Below, piece by piece: positions 33,652 to 41,302 of a stretch of DNA of 41,367 bases. Positions within the stretch are counted from its first letter, which is position 1; the number at the start of each line of letters is the position of its first letter. A program made the position numbers and the translations under genes. Below the pieces are notes generated by a model that did no database searches, was not told where the DNA came from, and saw only the letters and a program-made list of their open reading frames with translations. Location: positions 1 through 41,367 of the forward strand of contig CACKZV010000010.1 of the NCBI GenBank assembly GCA_902604795.1, given 5' to 3'. This stretch comes from an uncultured Pelagibacteraceae bacterium (GTDB lineage Bacteria; Pseudomonadota; Alphaproteobacteria; Pelagibacterales; Pelagibacteraceae).

Positions 33652-34535
33652 AATTAGCTTTTTTTTTTAATAATAAAAGAGGCATAAAAGTTCTTAAATC
33701 ATTAAGAAAACTTTTTAATATCCAATATGTTTTTTTAGCAAAGAAAAATTTAAATAGTAATATCATTAAATATATAACCGAAGATTATCAAATTATTGAT
33801 TCACTAAAAGACCCAACAATTTTAGATAAAATCAGAGATAAAAAAATTAATTTAATAATAAGCGCAGGGTTTCCATATATTTTTGATAAAAAATTTTTTA
33901 ATAAAAAAAATAAAATAGATATTTTGAATTTACACGGTGGTCCAGTACCCAGATATAGAGGAGGTTCTCCATTAGTGTGGCAAAGAATAGAAGGGAAAAA
34001 TAAAATTGGAATTTCAATTATAAAAACAAATTTAAAAATAGATAGTGGGAAATTAATGGGCTTAAAATTTTTCTCTATAAAAAAAAGGGATAATATTAAA
34101 AATATCTATGAAAAAGCTGAAAAACTATTCTGTAATTTGTTGATAAAAGTAATAAAAAAATATTATTTAAAAAAAAATATTAAAATTAACAGTAAAAAAT
34201 TATTTCCTTCAAAATACTACTACCAACGAAAACCTGAGGATAGCCTTGTAAGATTAAGTATAATGACTTCAAAAAATTTTTTTAATTTTCATAAAGCTCT
34301 AGTTCCTTTATATGAGCCTCCATTTCTTTATTTAGGTGAAAAAAAAATATTTTTATTAAAAATAAAAAATTCGAATTTGAAATCAAAAAACAAAACAGGT
34401 TTAGTTGAAAAAATAAAAAATAAATACTATCTAAACTTAAAAGATAAAAAAATTAGATTAATAAAGGCTTCAATTAATTTAGAAAAAATAAAAAATAAAT
34501 TTCTAAAATCAGATATGTCGATTAAAGATGTATAG
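33618..34535 (+). CDS. Sugar N-formyltransferase (first of two)
   Basis: A 305-residue protein of the Fmt/formyltransferase family, which transfers formyl from N10-formyl-tetrahydrofolate to an amine. Seen: LNLHGGPVPRYRGGSPLVW with N104 and H106, and IDSGKL with D142, completing the catalytic N-H-D triad, plus a C-terminal domain of about 120 residues. The GTG start at 33618 overlaps the SDR by 34 nt; the SDR's stop is in another frame and no ATG occurs nearby in this frame. Its location just before the NeuB-type gene and after an aminotransferase indicates a sugar amine as acceptor rather than Met-tRNA. Confidence 0.82.
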   Translation: MVQRIYKQQDLKLAFFFNNKRGIKVLKSLRKLFNIQYVFLAKKNLNSNIIKYITEDYQIIDSLKDPTILDKIRDKKINLIISAGFPYIFDKKFFNKKNKIDILNLHGGPVPRYRGGSPLVWQRIEGKNKIGISIIKTNLKIDSGKLMGLKFFSIKKRDNIKNIYEKAEKLFCNLLIKVIKKYYLKKNIKINSKKLFPSKYYYQRKPEDSLVRLSIMTSKNFFNFHKALVPLYEPPFLYLGEKKIFLLKIKNSNLKSKNKTGLVEKIKNKYYLNLKDKKIRLIKASINLEKIKNKFLKSDMSIKDV

Positions 34536-34569
34536 TAAAAAGTATAAATAAATTATATTGTTATATATA

Positions 34570-35580
34570 ATGAAAAATTTTAAAAATCTAAAAAAACCAT
34601 TTATAGTTGCTGAAATTGGTAATAATCATGAAGGATCAATTAAAAATGCAATAAAGCTTATTAAGCTGGCAAAGAATGCTGGTGCTGATGCAGTCAAATT
34701 TCAAATATTTGATCCATCTAGATATTCATCACCAAAAGATAAAAAAAGAATATTACAGCTTAAAAAATTTTCATTAAAAAAAAAGGATGTAATTAATTTG
34801 AAGAAGTTATGTGATAAAATAAAAATAATTTTTTTTGCAACACCATTTGATTTAAAAAGTGCTCAATTTTTAAATAAAATTCAAAACGTTTTCAAAATTT
34901 CATCGGGAGATAACAACTATTTTGATTTACACAAAAAAATTAGGTCATTTAGAAAGCCTGTAATCATTTCAACTGGCTTAATGGAGTATAAAGACATTAT
35001 TAAAGTTGTAAAATTTTATAGAGAAATGAATTTTTTTAAAAAAAAAGAAAACCTCTGTTTAATGCATTGTATTTCTGATTACCCAGCAAATAAGAATAAC
35101 GTCAATTTAAATTCAATTCCTTTTCTAAAAAAAAAGTTTCCAAATGTAACAATTGGTTATTCTGACCATACTTTAGGCTTTGACATATCAGCTTTATCTT
35201 TTGTTTTAGGTGCAGAAATTATAGAAAAACATTTTACAATTTCTAATAATTTTTCAAAGTTTAGAGATCATAAAATCTCTTTAAATCCAAATTCTTTCAA
35301 AAAATTTGTAAAACAAATCATTAAATTAAAAAAAATACTTGGTATAAATAATAAATTTATAAATAAAGATGAAAAAAAAAATCTTATGACTATGAGAAGA
35401 AAACTAGTTTTAAAAAATAGTCTTGAAAAGGGAAAAATTATAAAAAATAATAATTTATTAATTGTTAGATCGCCATATGAGGGAATATTAGCATCTGAAA
35501 AAAATAAATTTCTTGGAAAGAAATTAGAAAAAAAAGTGATAAAATTTAATAATTTACTAAAAGAAGATTTTATTAAATGA
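34570..35580 (+). CDS. NeuB/SpsE-type nonulosonic acid synthase
   Basis: About 336 residues. It condenses phosphoenolpyruvate with a six-carbon amino sugar to give a nine-carbon nonulosonic acid (sialic, pseudaminic or legionaminic type). Seen: FIVAEIGNNHEGS (11-23), AVKFQIFDPSRY, MHCISDYPA (near 162-170), GYSDHTLG (near 198-205) and EKHFTI. The final 60 residues form a SAF/antifreeze-like domain ending GKKLEKKVIKFNNLL. A TTG at 34558 is in frame; I chose ATG 34570. It couples by ATGA to the second formyltransferase. Which sugar it makes cannot be told; no NeuC, PseG or LegG-like hydrolase is in the window. Confidence 0.9.
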   Translation: MKNFKNLKKPFIVAEIGNNHEGSIKNAIKLIKLAKNAGADAVKFQIFDPSRYSSPKDKKRILQLKKFSLKKKDVINLKKLCDKIKIIFFATPFDLKSAQFLNKIQNVFKISSGDNNYFDLHKKIRSFRKPVIISTGLMEYKDIIKVVKFYREMNFFKKKENLCLMHCISDYPANKNNVNLNSIPFLKKKFPNVTIGYSDHTLGFDISALSFVLGAEIIEKHFTISNNFSKFRDHKISLNPNSFKKFVKQIIKLKKILGINNKFINKDEKKNLMTMRRKLVLKNSLEKGKIIKNNNLLIVRSPYEGILASEKNKFLGKKLEKKVIKFNNLLKEDFIK

Positions 35581-36296
35581 AAAAAAAAAATGTAGTTTTA
35601 CTATCAACTAGAACTACTCATCATTTTTTTTTTATTAATCAGTTATCTAAAATTTCAAATTTATCAGTAGTTTTTGAGGAAAATTTATTCAAACCAAAAA
35701 TTAAAACAAAGCATAACTATGAAAAAAAACAGAATCTGTTTGAAAAAAAAAAATGGTTTAATAATAAAAAAATTAAGATTTCAAAAAATATAAAAATATT
35801 AAATGTTAAAAATATAAACAATACTCAAACAATTAATTTTATAAAAAAAAAAAACCCTGATATTATTTTTTCTTTTGGTATATCCAGAATAAAAGATAAA
35901 TTTTTGAATAAATTAAAAAAAAATATTTATAATTTTCATGGTGGAGATACCTCATTTTATAGAGGATTAGACAGTCATTTATGGTCTCTATACCATAATG
36001 ATTTAAATGGCTTAAAAGTTACATTACACCTTATAGATGGCAATTTAGATACTGGAAATATCCTAATAAAAAAAAAATTAAATCTAAAGAATTCAAAAAA
36101 GTTGTATCAGTTAAGATTGTTGAACACAGAACTATGTGTAAAAATTGCAAAAGACTTCTTAAATGATCCAAAAATAAAAAAATATAAGCAAAAAAATATT
36201 GGGAGATATTACAGTTATATGCCTAAAGAATTAAAAAATATAGTAAACAATAGTTACGAAAAAAAAATAAAAAAAATTTATAATGATAATAAATAA
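35577..36296 (+). CDS. Formyltransferase-like protein (second of two)
   Basis: A 239-residue member of the formyltransferase fold with the N-H-D triad in YNFHGGDTSFYRGLDSHLW (N119, H121) and GNLDTGNIL (D158). It is shorter than the first formyltransferase, lacking its large C-terminal domain, and is not closely related to it. An 11-A run (35580-35590) directly follows the ATG. It overlaps NeuB by 4 nt and the deacetylase by 14 nt. A likely sequence is deacetylation of an N-acetyl group followed by formylation of the freed amine, but which gene acts on which nitrogen is unknown. Confidence 0.75.
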   Translation: MKKKNVVLLSTRTTHHFFFINQLSKISNLSVVFEENLFKPKIKTKHNYEKKQNLFEKKKWFNNKKIKISKNIKILNVKNINNTQTINFIKKKNPDIIFSFGISRIKDKFLNKLKKNIYNFHGGDTSFYRGLDSHLWSLYHNDLNGLKVTLHLIDGNLDTGNILIKKKLNLKNSKKLYQLRLLNTELCVKIAKDFLNDPKIKKYKQKNIGRYYSYMPKELKNIVNNSYEKKIKKIYNDNK

Positions 36297-37197
36297 TATA
36301 CAAAAATTGAAAACTAACTTAAATTCTAATTATTTATCAATTTATCTTTTTCATGGAGTTATAAAAAAAAGGATTAGTAGTAAATCGGTAAGAAATTATA
36401 ACTTTAAACATATGGAAAAAAAAAAATTTGAAAATTATATAAGATTTTTATCTAATAATGGAAAAGCTATTACATTAAATGATATATTGAAAAAAAATCA
36501 GAAATTTAAAGGTCATTATATAATTACTTTTGATGATGGGTTTTATAATAACTATAAATATGCATTGCCTATACTAAAAAAATATAAAGTACCGCACATT
36601 ATTTATTTAACCACAAATTATGTAGATAAAAATTTAATTTCGTGGATTGATAGAGTAGATATAGCTATCGACAGGTGTAAAAGAAAATTTGTGTATTCAT
36701 CAATCTTGAAAAAGAAATTTGTATTGGGAAAGAAAAAAAATAAAATAATCTTTCTTAATTTTGTACGCAATTACTGTAAATCTTTAAAACAAACTGATCT
36801 GAATAAATTTACTGAAATTCTTTTAAAAGACTTAAAACTATACTCTCCAAAATCATCAAGTAGTGATTTAGATAAAAAATTAAATTGGAAAAATGTGGTT
36901 TGTATGAGCAAGAATAATTTAACTCAATTTGGAGCACATTCACATGGACACAATGTTTTAGGACATATGTCAAAATCTCAATATAAAAAGGAAATTAATC
37001 TTAGTTTAAAAACATTGCTAAAAAACACAAATATAAAGACTGAACATTATTCTTACCCTGAAGGTTTTGAATCATCATTTAATGATGAAATTATAAAATT
37101 TCTAAAAAAAAATAAAATTAAAACAGGTGTTACAACTTTATTGCCCAAACAAAATAGAAATTCATTATTTAGACTAAATAGATTTTTTGTAATCTGA
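36283..37197 (+). CDS. Polysaccharide/sugar deacetylase (NodB homology)
   Basis: A 304-residue NodB-family metal-dependent deacetylase, here without a signal peptide, so probably acting in the cytoplasm on a precursor. Seen: YLFHGV near the start, IITFDDGFYNNY (80-91) with the catalytic Asp and metal Asp, and FGAHSHGHNVLGHMS (about 217-231), the His-x3-His metal motif. EHYSYPEGF is the later motif. It overlaps the formyltransferase by 14 nt. The adjacency supports removal of an acetyl group before formylation. Confidence 0.85.
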   Translation: MIINNIQKLKTNLNSNYLSIYLFHGVIKKRISSKSVRNYNFKHMEKKKFENYIRFLSNNGKAITLNDILKKNQKFKGHYIITFDDGFYNNYKYALPILKKYKVPHIIYLTTNYVDKNLISWIDRVDIAIDRCKRKFVYSSILKKKFVLGKKKNKIIFLNFVRNYCKSLKQTDLNKFTEILLKDLKLYSPKSSSSDLDKKLNWKNVVCMSKNNLTQFGAHSHGHNVLGHMSKSQYKKEINLSLKTLLKNTNIKTEHYSYPEGFESSFNDEIIKFLKKNKIKTGVTTLLPKQNRNSLFRLNRFFVI

Positions 37198-37206
37198 CAA
37201 AATATT

Positions 37207-39039
37207 ATGTGCGGTATATTTCTTTATATTTCTGAAAAAGAGGTTCATAGAAATAAGATTTTGAGAATTAAAAATTTAATGCAAAATAGAGGTCCTGATT
37301 ATCAATCATATAAAAAAATTAAATTTCAAAAAAAAAATTTACATTTTTTTCACTCTAGATTGTCAATTCAAGATTTACATAATAGGTCTAACCAACCTTA
37401 TATTTTTAAAGACTATGTTTTAATTTTTAATGGTGAAATTTATAACTTTAAAGAGTTAAAACAAAAATTAAATATCAAATTTAGAACATTTTCAGATACT
37501 GAAGTTATTCTTCATTATTATCATTTATACAAAGATAAATGTTTTAAATATTTTGAAGGTATGTGGTCAATTGTAATTTTTGACTTAAAACAAAAAAAAA
37601 TTGTTATCTCTAGAGATAGATTTGGTGAAAAACCAGTTCTCCTTTATAAAAAAAATAACGAAATTATAATTTCTTCTCAAGTCAGTTTTATAAATGAAAT
37701 TCTTTCAACTAAACAAAGCTTTAATTATAAAAAAATTAATACTTTTCTTCAATATGGCTACAAATCTATTTTTAAAGATAATAAAACATTTTTCAAAAAT
37801 ATAAGTCATTTAGAAAATGGATCCATTTTAACTATAAATAAAAATTTTGAAATATCCAAAAAAAAATATTGGAAATTAAAAAATAATAAAGATATAGAAA
37901 AGTTGTCTTTAGAAGATCACATACAGAATACAAGAGAATTACTTATTAAATCAATTGAACTTAGGATGATTTCTGATGTTCCAGTTGCTTTAAATTTAAG
38001 TGGCGGTATAGACTCCGGAGCTATTTGCAGTATAGCTTCTAAAATTTTAGGAAAAAAACTTGAAACATTCTCGTTAATAGACAGTGATAAAAGATATGAT
38101 GAGTCAAGTTTAATAAATGCAACTGCAAATGATTGTGGAGTAAAGACCAACTTTATAAACATAAAAAAAAATGTAAATTTTTTAGAAATTTTAAGAAAAT
38201 CAACCAACTATAATAATTATCCAGTATTCACAATTACTAATTTAATACAAAATACTTTATGTTCATTTATTAAAAGTAAAGGTTTTAAGGTATCATTATC
38301 AGGATCTGGAGCAGACGAAATTTATGGCGGGTATTATGATCATTATTTAATGGTCTTAAATGAATTAAAAAAAAATAATATCTATAAATATAGAAAATTT
38401 AAAAAAATATGGACAAAAAATATCAGACCATTTTTAAGAAATAATATTTTAAAAAAACATGATTTATTTTTTAAAAACTCCAATTACAGAGGATATATTT
38501 TTGATAATTTTAATAATAATACTTATTATTGCCTAAAAAAATTAAAATATATTTTCAAAGAAAAACATTATTTTGATAATTTATTAAAACAAAGAATGGC
38601 AAATGAATTATTTCATGAAAATGTTCCAGTATTTATGCATAGTGAAGATCTTAATTCAATGCAATATTCAATCGAAAACAGATCTCCTTTTTTAGATACT
38701 AATTTAATTGATTACCTTTTTAATGTTAAAAATGATCACCTGTTAAACCAATCTCAAAATAAATATATTTTAAGATCAAGTCTAAGAGGTATACTAAATA
38801 GTAGAGTATTAAATACAAAAATTAAATCTGGTTTTAACGCATCAGTATCAAGTTTATTTAATTTTAAGGACAAAAAAATGTTAAATTTTTTGGATCAAAA
38901 ATCTGAAATATATGATTTTGTTAATAAATCAAGGATTGAAAATTTAATAAAAAATAAGAAATTGTTAAAGTTAAATGGTTATAGTAAATTTTTATTTACC
39001 TTTTTAAGTTTAAAAACTTTTATGGATAGGTTTAATTAA
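37207..39039 (+). CDS. asnB: Asparagine synthase (glutamine-hydrolysing)-like amidotransferase
   Basis: A 610-residue two-domain enzyme. The N-terminal class II glutamine amidotransferase begins MCGIF, with Cys2 as nucleophile, then RGPDYQS and FNGEIYN. The C-terminal synthetase has a PP-loop NLSGGIDSGAI (near 262-272) and SLSGSGADEIYGGYY (near 362-376). In glycan loci such enzymes (for example WbpS of Pseudomonas) are thought to amidate the C6 carboxyl of a uronic acid; the UDP-HexNAc 6-dehydrogenase upstream would supply one. Its TAATG overlap with the following WbpG-like gene suggests stoichiometric production and possibly ammonia sharing; the latter is inference. True asparagine supply is a less likely alternative. 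Confidence 0.9.
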   Translation: MCGIFLYISEKEVHRNKILRIKNLMQNRGPDYQSYKKIKFQKKNLHFFHSRLSIQDLHNRSNQPYIFKDYVLIFNGEIYNFKELKQKLNIKFRTFSDTEVILHYYHLYKDKCFKYFEGMWSIVIFDLKQKKIVISRDRFGEKPVLLYKKNNEIIISSQVSFINEILSTKQSFNYKKINTFLQYGYKSIFKDNKTFFKNISHLENGSILTINKNFEISKKKYWKLKNNKDIEKLSLEDHIQNTRELLIKSIELRMISDVPVALNLSGGIDSGAICSIASKILGKKLETFSLIDSDKRYDESSLINATANDCGVKTNFINIKKNVNFLEILRKSTNYNNYPVFTITNLIQNTLCSFIKSKGFKVSLSGSGADEIYGGYYDHYLMVLNELKKNNIYKYRKFKKIWTKNIRPFLRNNILKKHDLFFKNSNYRGYIFDNFNNNTYYCLKKLKYIFKEKHYFDNLLKQRMANELFHENVPVFMHSEDLNSMQYSIENRSPFLDTNLIDYLFNVKNDHLLNQSQNKYILRSSLRGILNSRVLNTKIKSGFNASVSSLFNFKDKKMLNFLDQKSEIYDFVNKSRIENLIKNKKLLKLNGYSKFLFTFLSLKTFMDRFN

Positions 39040-40160
39040 TGAGATTGCTTTGGTGTAAAAATTGTTTATTGCCAAATACAAGACCTAATTTGTTTATTGA
39101 GAAAAATGGATTTTGCTCTGCATGCAACAACTTCTTAAAAAAAAAAAATGTTAATTGGAAAAAAAGAGAAAATGAATTCAACAAAATTGTAAAAATAATT
39201 AAACGAAAAAAACTAAGATATGACTGTGTTATTCCGGTTTCTGGAGGAAAAGATAGTACGTGGCAAACAATAAAATGCCTAGAATACGGTTTAAATCCCT
39301 TGACAGTAACTTGGAGATCCCCTCAAAGAACTAAAATAGGACAAGAAAATCTTGATAATCTAATATCATTAGGTGTTGATCATATTGATTGGACTGTAAA
39401 CCCTGAAATAGAAAGAAAACTTACTTATGAAAGTTTCAAAAAATTTGGAGCCGTAGCAATACCTATGCATTTGGCAATGTTTAATATACCAATCTTAGTC
39501 GCCTCTCATTTTAACATTCCATATGTAATTTGGGGTGAAAACTCAGCTGTTGAGTATGGAAAAATCAATTCAAAGTATAATCAAAAAAATCTTGATAAAA
39601 ACTGGTATAAAAATTATGGTGTTACTCACAATACAACAGCTGAGGACTGGGTTTCAAAAACTTTACCAAAAAACAAGATGTCAAGTTACTTTAATTACGA
39701 GACATATAGTAAAAAAAATTTTAAGACAGAATCAATTTTTCTTGGTTATTTCTTTAAATGGGACCCTCTCAAAACCTATAAGATTTCAAAAAAAAATGGC
39801 TTTAAAGCAGGAAAATCTGCAAGGACTGGTTATTATAAATTTGCTGATATTGATGATTATTTTATCTCGATTCATCACTGGCTTAAATGGTATAAATTTG
39901 GTTTCACAAGATTGTTTGATAATTTATCCCTTGAAATAAGAAATAAAAGAATTTCAAGATCACATGCTATTAAGTTAATTAAATCTGATGGTTTGAAACC
40001 ACCATTAGAAGATATCAGGAAGTTTTGTAAATATTGTAATATTTCAACTAATAAATTTTTTCATATTGCAGAAAAATTTAGAAATAAAAAAATTTGGAAA
40101 AAAAATAAGAATAATAAGTTTTTTATAAATAATTTTATTATAAATAATTGGAATTGGTAA
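39039..40160 (+). CDS. N-acetyl sugar amidotransferase (WbpG/PseA-like)
   Basis: A 373-residue ATP-PPase of the WbpG/PseA family, which converts an acetamido to an acetamidino group. Seen: an N-terminal WCKNCLLPNTRP with C6/C9, a second pair C26/C29 (FCSAC), the PP-loop IPVSGGKDSTWQ (65-76), and VIWGENSAVEYG (near 163-174). Another Cys pair (FCKYC) sits near the C-terminus. Known WbpG systems use ammonia from HisH/HisF-like partners; neither is in this window. The gene shares one base with the asparagine synthase ahead and abuts the 108-aa gene behind. Confidence 0.87.
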   Translation: MRLLWCKNCLLPNTRPNLFIEKNGFCSACNNFLKKKNVNWKKRENEFNKIVKIIKRKKLRYDCVIPVSGGKDSTWQTIKCLEYGLNPLTVTWRSPQRTKIGQENLDNLISLGVDHIDWTVNPEIERKLTYESFKKFGAVAIPMHLAMFNIPILVASHFNIPYVIWGENSAVEYGKINSKYNQKNLDKNWYKNYGVTHNTTAEDWVSKTLPKNKMSSYFNYETYSKKNFKTESIFLGYFFKWDPLKTYKISKKNGFKAGKSARTGYYKFADIDDYFISIHHWLKWYKFGFTRLFDNLSLEIRNKRISRSHAIKLIKSDGLKPPLEDIRKFCKYCNISTNKFFHIAEKFRNKKIWKKNKNNKFFINNFIINNWNW

Positions 40161-40487
40161 ATGAAAATAAGAAAAAAAAATAGAAAATTTAAAGTTGGAA
40201 TAAGTGACATAACCTTAAAAGAAGTAGCAAAAATTTCACTTAAAAAAAATGAAATGATTACATTTTATAATGGTAAGTCAGAGTATGACGTAGTCAAAAA
40301 AAATTGGGGATTTTATGCTACACCCTCTATCAATAGTAGATTGAAAAGTTTCAATTTCAGAACATGTTTAATTAAAAGCAAAGTAACTAAAAATAAATTT
40401 ATTGTTATAGTTCAAAAAAAAAAAATCAAAGAATTTTATAAATATCTAAAAGATGAAAAATGTGAAGTTGTTAAATGGTTGGAATAA
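40161..40487 (+). CDS. Unrecognised 108-residue protein
   Basis: A small Lys-rich basic protein with no signal peptide or membrane segment. The centre reads YDVVKKNWGFYATPSINSRL (63-82 approx.), which looks like a conserved functional patch rather than random sequence, followed by alternating strand-like segments (CLIKSKV, FIVIVQKKK) and a helix ending EVVKWLE. It starts directly at the amidotransferase stop and overlaps the next methyltransferase by 13 nt, so it is translated with them. An accessory or binding role for the amidotransferase or the methyltransferase is inference. The family is unknown to me. Confidence 0.65.
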   Translation: MKIRKKNRKFKVGISDITLKEVAKISLKKNEMITFYNGKSEYDVVKKNWGFYATPSINSRLKSFNFRTCLIKSKVTKNKFIVIVQKKKIKEFYKYLKDEKCEVVKWLE

Positions 40488-41299
40488 AAAATTTTAAATA
40501 CAAGATAGATTGTTGGTGCAGACCAAAATTTAGACTAGCCAAAACATATAGGCATAAGCCAAAAGGTGAGGTAAATTTTAATCTTAAAGGAAAATATTTC
40601 AGAAAATACTATGAATGTTTAATTTGTAAACACCATATTAGTAATCATAAATATGATTTAAAAAAGCTTTATTCTGGAAATTATATAAGTTCTACATATG
40701 GAAATTATGAAGGTCTAACAACAAGATATAATAAAATTAGCACATTAAATCCAAAAAAATCAGACAATTATAATAGATGTTTAAGAATAAATTCTTTTTT
40801 TAAAAATATAAAAAAAAAAAATTTTAAAATTTTAGATGTTGGCTCTGGACTAGGAGTTTTTCCAAAAAAACTTCAAAGCAAAAAATTTTCAAATTTTACC
40901 TTAATAGAAACAGATAATTTAAATATACAATTTCTAAAAAAATACTTAAAGTTTAAAAGAGTTTACAAAAAACAATCAAATTTAAAAAAAAATAAATTTG
41001 ACCTAATAACATTAAATAAAGTGTTGGAGCACATAGAAAATCCCTCAATATTCTTAAAAAAATATCTAAAAAATCTAAAAAAAAATGGATATTTATATAT
41101 TGAAGTGCCAGATTTGGACGCAAGAAATGATAAATCTGGCTACGAAAGGGAAGAATTTTTTATAGAGCATCATCATGTGTTTTCAAAAGACTCTCTTATG
41201 TTCATGTTGAGTAAACTTAATTTAAAAATTATAAAATTAGAAAAAATAATAGAACCATCTACAAAATATACTTTATTTTGTTTTGCTCAAAAAATTTAA
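40475..41299 (+). CDS. SAM-dependent methyltransferase with N-terminal cysteine pairs
   Basis: A 274-residue class I methyltransferase. The N-terminal region has two Cys pairs, CWC (C13/C15) and CLIC (C48/C51), which could bind zinc, as in the putative zinc-binding N-terminal domains of sugar C-methyltransferases. Motif I is ILDVGSGLGVFP (124-135), motif IV-like FDLITLNKVLEHIENP (near 172-187), then LKKNGYLYIEVPD and FFIEHHHVFS. The EHHHVFS segment is common in the Methyltransf_23 type. It overlaps the 108-aa gene by 13 nt. Target atom and sugar are unknown. Confidence 0.8.
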   Translation: MVGIKNFKYKIDCWCRPKFRLAKTYRHKPKGEVNFNLKGKYFRKYYECLICKHHISNHKYDLKKLYSGNYISSTYGNYEGLTTRYNKISTLNPKKSDNYNRCLRINSFFKNIKKKNFKILDVGSGLGVFPKKLQSKKFSNFTLIETDNLNIQFLKKYLKFKRVYKKQSNLKKNKFDLITLNKVLEHIENPSIFLKKYLKNLKKNGYLYIEVPDLDARNDKSGYEREEFFIEHHHVFSKDSLMFMLSKLNLKIIKLEKIIEPSTKYTLFCFAQKI

Positions 41300-41302
41300 A
41301 TA

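Noticed and set aside
33618..34535. Methionyl-tRNA formyltransferase (fmt)
   Set aside because: The N-H-D motif is shared, but the gene lies in a sugar module between an SDR and NeuB, away from def, and the C-terminal domain does not look like the tRNA-binding domain of Fmt.
39535..39939. Open frame of 134 codons on the plus strand inside the WbpG-like gene
   Set aside because: It lies wholly within a well-conserved amidotransferase frame and its translation resembles no family; it is a frame shadow.
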